Position numbers and translations under genes: made by a program
Part shown: positions 44,579-54,411 of the stretch, piece after piece
Numbering within the stretch: position 1 is the stretch's first letter
Layout: every line of letters starts with the position of its first letter
The notes under the pieces: model-generated
Databases searched by the model: none
What the model was told of the DNA's origin: nothing
The model's input: only the letters and a program-made list of their open reading frames with translations
Assembly (NCBI RefSeq): GCF_016862315.1
Contig: NZ_BOMS01000014.1
Coordinates: 62,001 to 126,000 of the forward strand
Reading direction: 5' to 3'
Source of the DNA: Actinoplanes palleronii
GTDB lineage: Bacteria; Actinomycetota; Actinomycetes; Mycobacteriales; Micromonosporaceae
Length of the DNA: 64,000 nt

Positions 44579-45988
44579 TTACGAAAGGCGTGCGCGGGCC
44601 GCGGCGATCCGGGCCAGCGCGCGGTCCCGGCCGAGCACCTCGATCGACTCGAAGAGCGGCAGGCCGATCGTCCGGCCGGTGACCGCGACGCGGACCGGCG
44701 CCTGGGTCTTGCCCAGCTTCAGCCCGCGCGCCTCGCCGACCTGCTCGAGCGCGGCCTTGAGCGCGTCGGCGCTCCACTCGGTGAGCTCGCCGAAGGCGGC
44801 CGCGGCGCCGTCCAGGATGTCGGCCGCGCCCTCCTTCATCGCCTTCGCCCAGGACGCGTCGTCCTGGACCGGCTCGTCGAGGAAGAAGAAGTCGACGTAC
44901 TCCACGATCTCGGAGAGCACCGCGATCCGGGTCTGTGCCAGCGGGGCGATCGTTGCGAAGACCTCGGAGTCGAACTTCTCCGGGTCCCACGGCGGGGTCG
45001 CGATGGTCTCGGTCCCGGACAGCCACGGCGCGCAGACCTGGGTGAACTCCGTCGAGGAGAGCGCCCGGATGTACTCGCCGTTGAACGCGCGCAGCTTCTT
45101 CACGTCGAAGAACGCCGGCGCGTGGTTCACCTCTTCGATCTTGTACTCCGCCTCGACCACCGACCACGGGACGATCTCCCGGTCGCCGGTGGGCGCCCAG
45201 CCGAGCAGCATCAGGTAGTTGCGCATCGCGGCGGCGAGATAACCCTCGTCCCGGTACGACTCGAGGGCGACCTTGTCGCGCCGCTTCGACAGCTTCTGCC
45301 GCTTCTCGTTCACGATCACCGGGACGTGGCCCCAGACCGGCGGGGTGACGCCGAGCGCCTCCCAGAGCAGCTGCTGCTTCGGCGTGTTCGGCAGGTGCTC
45401 CTCGGCGCGGATCACGTGGGTGATCCCCATGCTCATGTCGTCGACCACGTTGGCCAGCAGGAACACCGCCGAGCCGTCGCTGCGGGCGATGACGAAGTCC
45501 TCGAGCAGCTTGTTCTCGAAGGTGGGCTTGCCGCGGACCAGGTCGACGACCACCGTCTCGCCCTCGTCCGGCGTGCGGAAGCGCAGCGCGCGCCCCTCGC
45601 CCGGGCCGAGTGCGCGCTCGCGGCAGAAGCCGTCGTAGCCGATGTGCGTGTTGCCGGTGCGGGCGATCACGTCCTCGCGCTTGCAGTCGCAGTAGTAGGC
45701 GCGGCCTTCGCCGTACAGCCGGGTGGCTGCGGCGGTGTGGTCGGCGGCGTAGGACGACTGGAAGTGCGGTCCCTCGTACGTCCCGCGTTCGATGCCGATC
45801 CAGTCGAGGGCCGAGATGATGCCCTCGGTCCACTCGGGCCGGTTGCGGGCCGCGTCGGTGTCCTCGATCCGGAGCACGAAGACACCCCCGTGCTGCTGGG
45901 CGTAGATCCAGTTCTGCAGCGCCGAGCGGGCGCCGCCGACGTGGAACATGCCGGTGGGTGAGGGTGCGAAACGTACGCGAACAGTCAC
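44579..45988 (-). CDS. gltX: Glutamyl-tRNA synthetase
   Basis: A 469-residue class I synthetase. The HIGH-type region is [19 protein letters not shown], and the KMSKS-type motif is [17 protein letters not shown] lies in the zinc-binding insert position; only two cysteines are obvious. It charges tRNA-Glu and, in actinobacteria lacking GlnRS, also tRNA-Gln for transamidation. It starts with ATG at 45988. Confidence 0.95.
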   Translation of the reverse strand: MTVRVRFAPSPTGMFHVGGARSALQNWIYAQQHGGVFVLRIEDTDAARNRPEWTEGIISALDWIGIERGTYEGPHFQSSYAADHTAAATRLYGEGRAYYCDCKREDVIARTGNTHIGYDGFCRERALGPGEGRALRFRTPDEGETVVVDLVRGKPTFENKLLEDFVIARSDGSAVFLLANVVDDMSMGITHVIRAEEHLPNTPKQQLLWEALGVTPPVWGHVPVIVNEKRQKLSKRRDKVALESYRDEGYLAAAMRNYLMLLGWAPTGDREIVPWSVVEAEYKIEEVNHAPAFFDVKKLRAFNGEYIRALSSTEFTQVCAPWLSGTETIATPPWDPEKFDSEVFATIAPLAQTRIAVLSEIVEYVDFFFLDEPVQDDASWAKAMKEGAADILDGAAAAFGELTEWSADALKAALEQVGEARGLKLGKTQAPVRVAVTGRTIGLPLFESIEVLGRDRALARIAAARARLS

Positions 45989-46020
45989 GCCCCCAGCCTA
46001 CCGAGGTCCGCGATGGGTAT

Positions 46021-46082
46021 TTGACATGGCGGGGCGGAGGGGCATACGTTACCAACCAGTTAATTAACGCATCGGTTAAATA
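46021..46082 (+). promoter_or_regulatory. Promoter and possible operator for the DHFR-like gene
   Basis: TTGACA at 46021-46026 and TACGTT 18 bp later fit a -35/-10 pair. Downstream lies GTTAATTAAC, a perfect palindrome near 46059-46068, and TTAAATAAGGAG before the ATG at 46097. The palindrome sits where a repressor would block transcription. Confidence 0.5.
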
Positions 46083-46096
46083 AGGAGCTGACGGGC

Positions 46097-46630
46097 ATGG
46101 GCAAGGTTGTCGCGGTGGAATATGTGACCCTCGACGGCGTCTTCGAGGAGCCGTCCTGGAGCGGGCCGTACTTCAACGAGGAGCTCAGCGCCTGGCAGGC
46201 GGAGAACCTGCGCGAGGCCGGCGCGCTGCTGCTCGGCCGGCGTACCTACGAGGGCTTCAAGGCCGCCTGGCCGCAGATGGAGGCGGAGACCGGTGACTTC
46301 GGGGCGAAGATGAACGCGATGCCCAAGCACGTGGCGACCACCACGCTGAGCACCCCGGAGTGGAACGCGAGTTTCCTGGCGGGCGAGCCGGCCGAGGCGG
46401 TGGCCAAGCTGAAGACCGAGCCGGGGAACCTGCTGATCAACGGCAGCGCCACCCTGGTCAACTACCTGACCCGGCACAACCTGATCGACGAGTACCGGAT
46501 CATGATCTTCCCGGTGGTGCAGGGCGAGGGCCGCAAGCTCTGGGACGACGGCACCAAGATCGCGCTGTCGCTGACCGGTTCCTGGACGACTGCGACCGGC
46601 GTCCAGGTCGTCACGTACGTCCCGGCCTGA
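46097..46630 (+). CDS. Dihydrofolate reductase/RibD-like reductase
   Basis: A 177-residue protein of the RibD C-terminal/DHFR-like family. EYVTLDGVFEEPSW, LLLGRRTYEGFKAAWP, LLINGSATLVNYLTRHNLIDEYRIMIFPVVQG are typical. These NADPH-dependent proteins are mostly of unknown substrate and are often regulated by neighbouring repressors. AAGGAG lies about 8 nt upstream of the ATG at 46097. It converges on the chemoreceptor remnant. Confidence 0.85.
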   Translation: MGKVVAVEYVTLDGVFEEPSWSGPYFNEELSAWQAENLREAGALLLGRRTYEGFKAAWPQMEAETGDFGAKMNAMPKHVATTTLSTPEWNASFLAGEPAEAVAKLKTEPGNLLINGSATLVNYLTRHNLIDEYRIMIFPVVQGEGRKLWDDGTKIALSLTGSWTTATGVQVVTYVPA

Positions 46631-46636
46631 GCCCGG

Positions 46637-47458
46637 TCAGACGGTGAACCGGCCGACCAGCCCGGTCAGCCGCTGCGCGGTGGCGTGCAACTCGTCCGCG
46701 GCCCGGTGCGCGACCGCCACCGACTCCCGGGTGCCGTCCACCGCGCCGCTGACCGAGCTGATCCCGTCCGCGATCTCCCGGCTCCCGCCGGCCGCCTCGG
46801 CGATGTTGCGGCCATCTCGGCGGTCGTCGCGGCCTGCTCCTCGACCGCCGCGGCGGTCGCCGTCTGATAGTCGTTGACCTGGGCGATCCGAGCCGCGATC
46901 GCGTCGATCGAGCTGACCGCGCGGGCGGTGTCGGTCTCGATCGCGGCGACCCGGGCGGTGACGTCCTCGGTCGCCCGGGCGGTCTCCTGGGCCAGCTCCT
47001 TGACCTCGCCGGCGACCACCGCGAAGCCCTTGCCGGTCTTGCCGGCCCGGGCCGCCTCGATCGTCGCGTTCAGCGCCAGCAGGTTGGTCTGCTCGGCGGT
47101 GCCGCGACACGGTCCGCTTGGCCTGGCTGACCTGGTTCGTCACCGCCCAGGTGACGCGCCGGCCGGACACCCGCAACCCGCCGTGCATGCTGAGCAGCCC
47201 GTCGGCGCTGTGCATGCCCAGGTTCACCCCGCGCTGCACCTCGTCGCCGACCGAGGAGACCAGGGTGCTCACGTCCCGGGTGGCCCGGCCCAGCTCGGCG
47301 TCGTTCTGCCGGACCACCGCCCGTTCGGTGCTGCTCGCGAACCGGTCGCTCTGCCACGCGCCGACGAGCACCAGGACCAGAGCGGTGCCGAGCACGCTGC
47401 CGGGTCCGAGGATCAGAAGTTTGTGACTGATACGCGGCCCAAACCGGCATTCTCGGAC
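46637..47458 (-). pseudogene. Decayed methyl-accepting chemotaxis protein
   Basis: The remnant keeps an N-terminal membrane segment (SHKLLILGPGSVLGTALVLVLVGAW) and part of an external sensor domain (to about 47115). It then jumps, in another frame, into the chemoreceptor tip [18 protein letters not shown] and the following signalling helix, and shifts back near 46811 by an apparent single-base loss to finish [18 protein letters not shown] and a normal C-terminus. The rest of the sensor, second membrane segment, HAMP and half the signalling domain are deleted. No start codon precedes the first segment in frame. No chemotaxis genes are nearby. Confidence 0.85.
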
Positions 47459-47466
47459 AAAAATAC

Positions 47467-47495
47467 GGGGCCCGTCGCGGAAAGCGACGGGCCCC
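47467..47495 (-). terminator. aceE terminator
   Basis: GGGGCCCGTCGC and its perfect complement form a 12-bp stem with a 5-nt loop; on the minus strand a T-rich run (TATTTTTG) follows. It lies 15 bp after the aceE stop. Confidence 0.92.
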
Positions 47496-47509
47496 GGGAA
47501 ATCAGGCGA

Positions 47510-50248
47510 TCAGCTGTCGCCGCCGGTCTCGCCGACCGGCGCCGCGGTGACGTCGTCGATCGCGTACTTCTTGGCGGCCTCGCCCGGCACGTGCATCGGG
47601 ATCTTGCCGCGCAGCGCGAGCTCGCGCAGCGTGGCGACGGTGACCGACTCGGCGTCCACGTGGAAGTGGCGGCGCAGCGCGTGCCGGGTGTCGCTCATGC
47701 CGAACCCGTCGGTGCCCAGCGAGGTGTAGCCGTTCGGCACCCAGCGCGCGATCAGGTCGGGCACCGCCCGCATCCAGTCGCTGACCGCCACCGACGGTCC
47801 CTCGGTGCCTTCCAGCTTCTGCTGGATGTGCGGCTTGCGCGGCTGGTCGCTCGGGTGGAGCAGGTTGTGCTCCTCCGCCTCGATGGCGTCGCGGCGCAGC
47901 TCGCTCCACGAGGTGACCGACCACACGTCGGCGCTCACGCCCCAGTCCTGTGCGAGCAGGTCCTGCGCCTTGAGTGCCCAGCGCATGCCGGTGCCGGACG
48001 CCAGCAGCTGCGCCTTCGGCCCCGTCGTGGCCGGGGCCTCGGCGTACCGGTAGATGCCCTTGAGCAGGCCCTCCACGTCCACGTTCTCGGGCTCGGCGGG
48101 CTGCAGCGCCGGCTCGTTGTAGATCGTGAGGTAGTAGAAGATGTTCTCCTGATGCTCGCCGTACATGCGGTGCAGGCCGTTCTCCATGATGTACGCGATC
48201 TCGAACGCGAACGCCGGGTCGTACGCCACCACGGCCGGGTTCGTCGCCGCGATCAGCAGCGAGTGCCCGTCCTCGTGCTGCAGGCCCTCACCGTTGAGCG
48301 TGGTGCGCCCGGCGGTGGCGCCGAGCAGGAAGCCGCGGGTCATCTGGTCGGCGGCCGCCCAGAGCTCGTCGGCGGTCCGCTGGAACCCGAACATCGAGTA
48401 GAAGATGTACAGCGGGATCATCGGCTCGTCGTGCGTCGCGTACGACGTGCCGGCCGCGATGAAGCTCGCGGTCGACCCGGCCTCGTTGATCCCCTCGTGC
48501 AGGATCTGGCCGTTCGTCGCCTCCTTGTAGGACAGGAAGAGCTCCCGGTCCACCGAGGTGTACGTCTGGCCGTGCGGCGAGTAGATCTTCTTGGTCGGGA
48601 AGAGCGAGTCCATGCCGAACGTGCGGGCCTCGTCCGGGATGATCGGCACCCACCGGGCGCCGAAGTCCTTGTCCCGCATCAGGTCCTTGAGCAGGCGGAC
48701 GAACGCCATCGTGGTGGCGATCTTCTGCTTGCCGCTGCCCCGCTTGATGTCGCCGAAGACCTTCGACTCCGGGATCTTCAGCGACTTGGCCTTGGTGCGC
48801 CGGGACGGGATCGAGCCGCCCAGGTCACGCCGCCGCTCCATCATGTACTGGTACTCGTCGGACTTCTCGCCCGGGTGGAAGTACGGCGGGAGGTAGGGGT
48901 TCTCCTCCAGCTGCTTGTCGCTGATCTCCAGGTAGAGCCGGTCCCGGAAGCCCTTGAGGTCGGGCAGCGTCAGCTTCTTCATCTGGTGCGTGGCGTTGCG
49001 CGCCTCGAAGTGCGAGCCGAGCGTCCAGCCCTTGATGGTCTTGGCGAGGATCACCGTCGGCTGGCCGGTGTGCTCGGTCGCCGCCTTGTAGGCCGCGTAG
49101 AGCTTGCGGTAGTCGTGCCCGCCGCGCTTGAGGTTCCAGACCTCGTCGTCGGACATGCTCTCGACCAGCTTGCGGGTGCGCGGGTCCCGGCCGAAGAAGT
49201 GCTCGCGGACATACGCCCCGGACTCGCCCTTGTAGGTCTGGTAGTCACCGTCGGGCGTCGCGTTCATCAGGTTGACCAGCGCGCCGTCGGTGTCCGCGGC
49301 GAGCAGCGAGTCCCACTCGCGGCCCCAGACGACCTTGATGACGTTCCACCCGGCGCCGCGGAAGAAGGACTCCAGTTCCTGGATGACCTTGCCGTTGCCG
49401 CGGACCGGACCGTCCAGGCGCTGCAGGTTGCAGTTGACCACGAAGGTGAGGTTGTCCAGCTCCTCGCGGGCGGCCACGCCGATCGCGCCGAGCGACTCGA
49501 CCTCGTCCATCTCGCCGTCGCCGAGGAACGCCCAGACGTGCTGCTGGCTGGTGTCCTTGATGCCGCGGTTCTGCAGGTAGCGGTTGTACCGCGCCTGGTA
49601 GATCGCGTTCATCGGACCCAGGCCCATGCTGACCGTCGGGAATTCCCAGAAGTTCGGCATCAGCCGGGGGTGCGGGTACGACGGCAGGCCGCCGCCCGGG
49701 TGGCTCAGCTCCTGGCGGAAGCCGTCCAGCTGGTCGGTGCTGAGCCGGCCCTCGAGGTACGCCCGGGCGTACATGCCGGGGGAGGCGTGACCCTGGTAGA
49801 AGATCTGGTCGCCACCGCCCGGGTGGTCCTTGCCCTTGAAGAAGTGGTTCATGCCGACCTCGTAGAGGCTGGCACTGGACGCGTACGACGAGATGTGGCC
49901 TCCGACGCCGATCTCGGGACGCTGCGCGCGGTGCACCAGCATGGCGGCGTTCCATCGGACGTACGCCCGGATCCGCCGCTCGACGAACTCGTCGCCCGGG
50001 AACCACGGCTCGCGCTCCGGCGGGATGGTGTTGATGTAATCCGTGGACGTCAGTGGCGGAACGCCCACCTGTCGTTCGCGAGCGCGCTCCAGTAGGCGCA
50101 ACATCACGTAACGGGCTCGTTTGGCGCCGCGTTCATCGATGACTCCGTCGAGGGACTCGATCCATTCGTTTGTTTCCGAAGGGTCGATGTCCGGAAGCTG
50201 GCTCGGCAGGCCATCGCTGATCACCGGGCGCTTGCGCTCCGTGGCCAC
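47510..50248 (-). CDS. aceE: Pyruvate dehydrogenase E1 component, homodimeric
   Basis: A protein of about 912 residues, the single-chain E1 of pyruvate dehydrogenase. The TPP motif is [19 protein letters not shown]...[14 protein letters not shown], and [21 protein letters not shown] and [17 protein letters not shown] are characteristic. It decarboxylates pyruvate and feeds the lipoyl E2. GTG at 50248 has AGAGGA 7 nt upstream; earlier in-frame codons cross the regulatory repeats. E2 and E3 are not in the window. Confidence 0.95.
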   Translation of the reverse strand: MATERKRPVISDGLPSQLPDIDPSETNEWIESLDGVIDERGAKRARYVMLRLLERARERQVGVPPLTSTDYINTIPPEREPWFPGDEFVERRIRAYVRWNAAMLVHRAQRPEIGVGGHISSYASSASLYEVGMNHFFKGKDHPGGGDQIFYQGHASPGMYARAYLEGRLSTDQLDGFRQELSHPGGGLPSYPHPRLMPNFWEFPTVSMGLGPMNAIYQARYNRYLQNRGIKDTSQQHVWAFLGDGEMDEVESLGAIGVAAREELDNLTFVVNCNLQRLDGPVRGNGKVIQELESFFRGAGWNVIKVVWGREWDSLLAADTDGALVNLMNATPDGDYQTYKGESGAYVREHFFGRDPRTRKLVESMSDDEVWNLKRGGHDYRKLYAAYKAATEHTGQPTVILAKTIKGWTLGSHFEARNATHQMKKLTLPDLKGFRDRLYLEISDKQLEENPYLPPYFHPGEKSDEYQYMMERRRDLGGSIPSRRTKAKSLKIPESKVFGDIKRGSGKQKIATTMAFVRLLKDLMRDKDFGARWVPIIPDEARTFGMDSLFPTKKIYSPHGQTYTSVDRELFLSYKEATNGQILHEGINEAGSTASFIAAGTSYATHDEPMIPLYIFYSMFGFQRTADELWAAADQMTRGFLLGATAGRTTLNGEGLQHEDGHSLLIAATNPAVVAYDPAFAFEIAYIMENGLHRMYGEHQENIFYYLTIYNEPALQPAEPENVDVEGLLKGIYRYAEAPATTGPKAQLLASGTGMRWALKAQDLLAQDWGVSADVWSVTSWSELRRDAIEAEEHNLLHPSDQPRKPHIQQKLEGTEGPSVAVSDWMRAVPDLIARWVPNGYTSLGTDGFGMSDTRHALRRHFHVDAESVTVATLRELALRGKIPMHVPGEAAKKYAIDDVTAAPVGETGGDS

Positions 50249-50326
50249 AGGCAATCCTCTTGGTGTGAGTGTCGGAACCGGTGCGATCAAGGTGGCGTAT
50301 CGCCCGGAGGCCTCCATCCTGCCTCT

Positions 50327-50391
50327 TAACGGTGGGCGTCGTCACGCCTAACGGTCGGCGTAGCGATCCGCGACACATGTACTGATCAGTA
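50327..50391 (-). promoter_or_regulatory. Direct repeats and palindrome upstream of aceE
   Basis: TAACGGTGGGCGT (50327-50339) and TAACGGTCGGCGT (50349-50361) are 12/13 identical and 22 bp apart, two helical turns. TACTGATCAGTA at 50380-50391 is a perfect 12-nt palindrome. The arrangement suggests two regulator sites for aceE; no regulator is named. Confidence 0.45.
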
Positions 50392-50422
50392 ACTTTGCGC
50401 ATTACCCGATTCGGGGCGGAAG

Positions 50423-50836
50423 TCACCCGGCCAGGAACGAGAAACGGACCTGGCGCACCGGGTTGTCGCCGTTCGGGTCGACCAGGCAGATCGACTGCCA
50501 GGTGCCGAGCGCGATCCGGCCGCCGAGCACCGGCAGGCTGGCGTACGGCGGGATCCAGGCGGGCAGCACGTGATCACGGCCGTGCCCGTGCGAGCCGTGC
50601 CGGTGCCGCCAGGTGTCCTCGGCCGGCAGCAGCGCGTCGATCGCGGTCAGCAGGTCGTCGTCGGAGCCCGCGCCGGTCTCGATGATCGCCAGCCCGGCCG
50701 TCGCGTGCGGCACGAACACGTGCAGCAGGCCGTCCTTCTCGGACGCCACCGCGTCCAGGAACCGCTCGGCCTCGCGGGTCACGTCGACGACGACGGGGGC
50801 GTTCCCGGTCCGTACGGTGATCACTTCGGTACGCAT
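50423..50836 (-). CDS. YjbQ/UPF0047 family protein
   Basis: A 137-residue protein. HVFVPHATAGLAIIETG, HGSHGHGRDHVLPAWIPPYASLPVLGG and LGTWQSICLVDPNG are family hallmarks, with conserved histidines. Members can make thiamine phosphate in a side reaction and have been called secondary thiamine-phosphate synthase. It is next to TPP-dependent enzymes on both sides, which may or may not be meaningful. A short membrane ORF ends 9 bp upstream. Confidence 0.85.
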   Translation of the reverse strand: MRTEVITVRTGNAPVVVDVTREAERFLDAVASEKDGLLHVFVPHATAGLAIIETGAGSDDDLLTAIDALLPAEDTWRHRHGSHGHGRDHVLPAWIPPYASLPVLGGRIALGTWQSICLVDPNGDNPVRQVRFSFLAG

Positions 50837-50845
50837 CCGGCGAGC

Positions 50846-50941
50846 CTATGTGTACAGATCGAGCAGCAGGAACACGGTCGCGGCGAAGGTCAGCCAGGCA
50901 GCGCAGAGTGCCAGCCGGAGCGCCGCGCACCACATGATCAT
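50846..50941 (-). CDS. Possible 31-residue single-helix membrane peptide
   Basis: MIMWCAALRLALCAAWLTFA begins a 31-residue ORF that is nearly one membrane helix and ends LLLDLYT. It stops 9 bp before the yjbQ ATG, which itself has no clear ribosome site, so it may couple translation. No ribosome site precedes this ORF, so it is uncertain. Confidence 0.3.
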   Translation of the reverse strand: MIMWCAALRLALCAAWLTFAATVFLLLDLYT

Positions 50942-51045
50942 CCAGGTATCACACCACCACGCCGCCCGGCCCCGCCTGAAGATCGAGATGCGTGATCGGA
51001 ATCCGGCGGGTGGCAGCACTCGCCCGGGTCCGTAATGCTGGCCTG

Positions 51046-53274
51046 GTGACCACCCCGCAAAGCCTCGACGAGCGGTTCCGCGAAGCGGTCTCGGCCCTGC
51101 GACCACCGGAGCGCCCGCGGGCGCCCGGCGACCCGGTCCGGGACGGCGTGACACTGACCGGCGCCCGTGCCCTGGAACTGTTCGACGCTCAGCTCACCGC
51201 CCGCCACCTCGATCTCGCCGCGCGCTGGCTGCGCAGCTTCAACGAGGGTTTCCACACCGTCGCGTCGGCCGGTCACGAGGGCAACGCGGCGGTCGCCGCG
51301 GCGCTGCGCGGCGACGATCCGGCCCTGCCGCACGACCGGGCCGCGGCGTTCTACTGCGTCCGGGCGGCGTACCGCGCGGATCCGCCCGGCATCGATCCGG
51401 CCAAGCGGATGGAGGACGCCGCCCGGGACATCCTGCGCGGCGTGGTGGCGTCGGTGCGGGACCCGATCAGCGGCGGTCGCGACAAGGTCTTCGGCAACGC
51501 CGAACTGCATCTGGTCCCGGTGGTCTCCGCGCCGGCGGGTCACCTGCCGCGCGCGGTCGGCCTGGCGTACGCCCTGGGCCGCTCACCCGACCCGCGCTGG
51601 CCCGCCGACGCCATCGTGACGGCCACCTTCGGCGACGACGGGGTCGACCGGCCCGGTGCGGCCGCGGCCCTGCACGCGGCCGGCTGGCACGACCGGGCCG
51701 GCCAGCAGATCCCGCTGCTGCTGGTCTGCGAGGACGACGCACCCGGCGGCCCCGCCCCGGACGGCTGGGTGGCGACGGTGCTGCGCGGGCGGCCCGGGGT
51801 GCGGTACTCCTACGCCGACGGCGGTGACCTGGCCGCCGTGTTCGACGCCGCGGCCGAGGCCGCCGAGTACGTCCGCCGCGAGCGCCGCCCCGCGGTGCTG
51901 CACCTCGGCACGGTGCTGCTGCTGGGCCGTCCCGGCGACCCGGAGCCCGGCGCCGACCTGGACCGCGACCCGCTGGTCGGCACCGCCCGGCTGCTGGTCG
52001 AGGCCGGCCTGCTCGGCCCGGACGACGTGATCACCCGGTACGACGAGGTCGGCTGGCAGGTCCGCAAGGCCGCCGAGGAGGTGCTCGGCGAGCCCAAGCT
52101 GGCCACCGTCGGCGAGATCGTCGCCTCCCTCGCGCCGCGCCGCCCGCTGCGGGTCGCGCACGCCATCGCCGACGCCGCGAGCCGGGCCACCGGCGCGGGC
52201 GGGGCGAACCGGGGCCGGGTCTTCGGCGGGCGGCTGCCCGAGCAGGCCGGGCCGATGACCCTGGCGCAGACCATCAACGCCACCCTCACCGACGCCCTGG
52301 CGGCCCGGCCGGGTCTGCTGGTCTTCGGGCCCGGCACCACCCGGGGCGGGCGCCACGGTGTCACCGCGGGGCTGCGCGAGCGGGGCGGCGAGCGGGTCTT
52401 CGACACCCCGCCGGACGCCACCAGCGTGATCGGGCTCGCCCTGGGCGCCGGGCTGGCCGGTCTGCTCCCGGTGCCCGAGTTGCCGGATCTGGCCGGTCTG
52501 CACAGCGGCGAGGACCAGATCCGGGCCGAGGCGGCCACCATGTCGTTCCTCTCCGCGGGCGCCTATCGCAACCCGCTGGTGCTGCGCGTCCCGGCGCTGG
52601 CCGACCCGTACGGGCTCGGTGGTCACCTGGCCAACGACAACTCGGTCGCGGTGCTGCGGGACGTGCCCGGGCTGGTCGTCGCGGCGCCGTCGCGGGCCGA
52701 GGACGCCGCGCCGATGCTGCGCACCTGCCTGGCCGCCGCCGAGGTGGACGGGAGCGTCTGCGTGTTCCTGGAACCCGCGTCGCTGTATCAGACGAGGGAC
52801 CTCTATCAGCAAGGCGACAACGAGTGGCTGGCGCCCTATCCGGGCCCCGATCAGTGGGCCGGTGAGCACGCTCCGATCGGCCGGGCACGCATCTACACCC
52901 TGGGCACGGCGCAGGACCTCACCATCGTCACGTACGGTGGCGGGGTGCGGATGTCCCTGCGAGTGGCGGCCCGATTGGCCGCCGACGGCTACGGCACCCG
53001 GGTTGTCGATCTTCGGTGGCTGAACCCGCTGCCCGTCGCTGACCTGGTGCGCGAGTCTCTGGCGACCGGCCGGGTGCTGATCGTCGACGAGACCCGCCGC
53101 TCCGGCGGGGTCGGCGAGGGCGTGCTCGCGGCGCTCGTCGACGGGGCGTTCGTCGGATCCGCCCGCCGGGTGGCCGCGGCTGACGCTCCGGTTCCGTTGG
53201 GCCCGGCGGCACAGCACGTGCTGGTGGGAGAGGATGCCATCACTCAGGGTGCCCATGCTCTGCTGGCGCGGTAA
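51046..53274 (+). CDS. Fused E1 alpha-beta 2-oxoacid dehydrogenase-like protein
   Basis: A protein of about 742 residues. The N-terminal half is an E1 alpha-type domain (FNEGFHTVASAGHEGNAAV; TPP region FGDDGVDRPGAAAALHAAG...LLLVCEDDAPG). The C-terminal half is a transketolase-like beta domain (MTLAQTINATLTDALA, GEDQIRAEAATMSF, RVVDLRWLNPL). It resembles fused branched-chain or acetoin-type E1 proteins. The last Mg/TPP ligand position reads EDDA where relatives have EDNG. GTG at 51046 has no ribosome site, but TAATGC lies 7 nt upstream, so a leaderless mRNA is possible. Confidence 0.8.
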   Translation: MTTPQSLDERFREAVSALRPPERPRAPGDPVRDGVTLTGARALELFDAQLTARHLDLAARWLRSFNEGFHTVASAGHEGNAAVAAALRGDDPALPHDRAAAFYCVRAAYRADPPGIDPAKRMEDAARDILRGVVASVRDPISGGRDKVFGNAELHLVPVVSAPAGHLPRAVGLAYALGRSPDPRWPADAIVTATFGDDGVDRPGAAAALHAAGWHDRAGQQIPLLLVCEDDAPGGPAPDGWVATVLRGRPGVRYSYADGGDLAAVFDAAAEAAEYVRRERRPAVLHLGTVLLLGRPGDPEPGADLDRDPLVGTARLLVEAGLLGPDDVITRYDEVGWQVRKAAEEVLGEPKLATVGEIVASLAPRRPLRVAHAIADAASRATGAGGANRGRVFGGRLPEQAGPMTLAQTINATLTDALAARPGLLVFGPGTTRGGRHGVTAGLRERGGERVFDTPPDATSVIGLALGAGLAGLLPVPELPDLAGLHSGEDQIRAEAATMSFLSAGAYRNPLVLRVPALADPYGLGGHLANDNSVAVLRDVPGLVVAAPSRAEDAAPMLRTCLAAAEVDGSVCVFLEPASLYQTRDLYQQGDNEWLAPYPGPDQWAGEHAPIGRARIYTLGTAQDLTIVTYGGGVRMSLRVAARLAADGYGTRVVDLRWLNPLPVADLVRESLATGRVLIVDETRRSGGVGEGVLAALVDGAFVGSARRVAAADAPVPLGPAAQHVLVGEDAITQGAHALLAR

Positions 53275-53372
53275 ATTGCCACACACCCGGTGCGCCACTT
53301 GCGCCTCGGCCCCGGAGTGTGTGGACTACCCCCAGGTTTTCAGTGGATTTTACGGCTAGGAGGATTTGGACA

Positions 53373-53804
53373 GTGAGCGCGACCGCGGGTCAGGCCGACG
53401 GCGTACGCAGCCTGGCGGACCGGTTCGGCTTCGAGCCGAGCATGGTGGTCATGGAGATGGGTTACGACGACGATGTCGACGAGGATCTCCGTGAAGCCCT
53501 GACCGAACGCGTTGGTGATCTGGTCGACGAGGACACCGATGAGGTCGTCGACGCGGTGCTGTTGTGGTACCGCGATGGCGATGGTGACCTGTTCGAGCTG
53601 CTCACCGACGCTCTTGGCCCTCTGGCCGACAATGGCGTGGTGTGGTTGCTGACGCCCAAGGCCGGCCGTGACGGACATGTCGAACCGAGTGAGGTGAGCG
53701 AGTCGGCACCTACCGCCGGCCTGCAGCAGACCTCGACGGTGAATGCCGGCAAGGACTGGACCGGGGCACGGCTGGTCTCTCCGCGAGGCGCCAAGAAGAA
53801 GTAG
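53373..53804 (+). CDS. DUF3052 family protein
   Basis: A 143-residue acidic protein matching DUF3052: ADRFGFEPSMVVMEMGYDDDVDEDL and NGVVWLLTPKAGRDG. GTG at 53373 has AGGAGG about 8-9 nt upstream. In mycobacteria the corresponding gene lies next to aceE and ahpE, and the same neighbourhood is seen here. The function is not established. Confidence 0.87.
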   Translation: MSATAGQADGVRSLADRFGFEPSMVVMEMGYDDDVDEDLREALTERVGDLVDEDTDEVVDAVLLWYRDGDGDLFELLTDALGPLADNGVVWLLTPKAGRDGHVEPSEVSESAPTAGLQQTSTVNAGKDWTGARLVSPRGAKKK

Positions 53805-53876
53805 CTCGCTGTCCGCCCGCCCAGGTCGGCGTCCCCTCCCGGACGCCGACCTCATCGGCGCGGTTAGGCTGGGCAG

Positions 53877-54341
53877 ATGCCGATCGAAGTGGGCCGGCCG
53901 GCGCCGGATTTCCTGCTCAAGGACCAGAACAACCAGGACGTGGGCCTTGCCGGCTTTCGCGGCCGCAAGGCGGTGTTGCTGGTGTTCTATCCGCTCGCGT
54001 TCAGCCGGCGTTGCCACGGCGAGCTGACCGAGATCCAGGAACACCTGCCGGAGTTTGCGAACGAGCACGTGCAGGTGCTCACGCTCAGCGTGGACTCGGT
54101 CTACAGCCACAAGGTCTGGGCGGAGCAGGAGAGCTTCACCTTCCCGCTGCTGGCTGATTTCTGGCCGCACGGCGAGGTGGCCCGGGCGTGGGGGGTCTTC
54201 AACGAGGAGACCGGCTTCGCCAACCGGGGCACGTTCCTGGTGGACCGGGACGGTGTGGTCAGGTTCGCCGAGATGACCGGCCCGGGCGAGTCCCGTGACC
54301 AGTCGGCTTGGCGGCAGGCCCTCACCGCCCTGACCGCCTGA
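53877..54341 (+). CDS. ahpE: Peroxiredoxin AhpE
   Basis: A 154-residue one-cysteine peroxiredoxin of the AhpE group. The peroxidatic cysteine is in YPLAFSRRCHGEL; most relatives have a T-G-x-C sequence there, so RRC is unusual. It reduces peroxides and peroxynitrite in the cytoplasm. It follows DUF3052 by 72 bp, as in mycobacteria. Confidence 0.9.
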   Translation: MPIEVGRPAPDFLLKDQNNQDVGLAGFRGRKAVLLVFYPLAFSRRCHGELTEIQEHLPEFANEHVQVLTLSVDSVYSHKVWAEQESFTFPLLADFWPHGEVARAWGVFNEETGFANRGTFLVDRDGVVRFAEMTGPGESRDQSAWRQALTALTA

Positions 54342-54411
54342 CGGCGCTCCGCGGCTCTTCCGGGAGCCGATCCGCGGCAGGGTAGGATGACCTCCGCGGC
54401 GCAGCCGTGCC

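Noticed and set aside
46874-50095. 1073-codon plus-strand ORF
   Set aside because: Antisense shadow of aceE, which has clear TPP-enzyme motifs.
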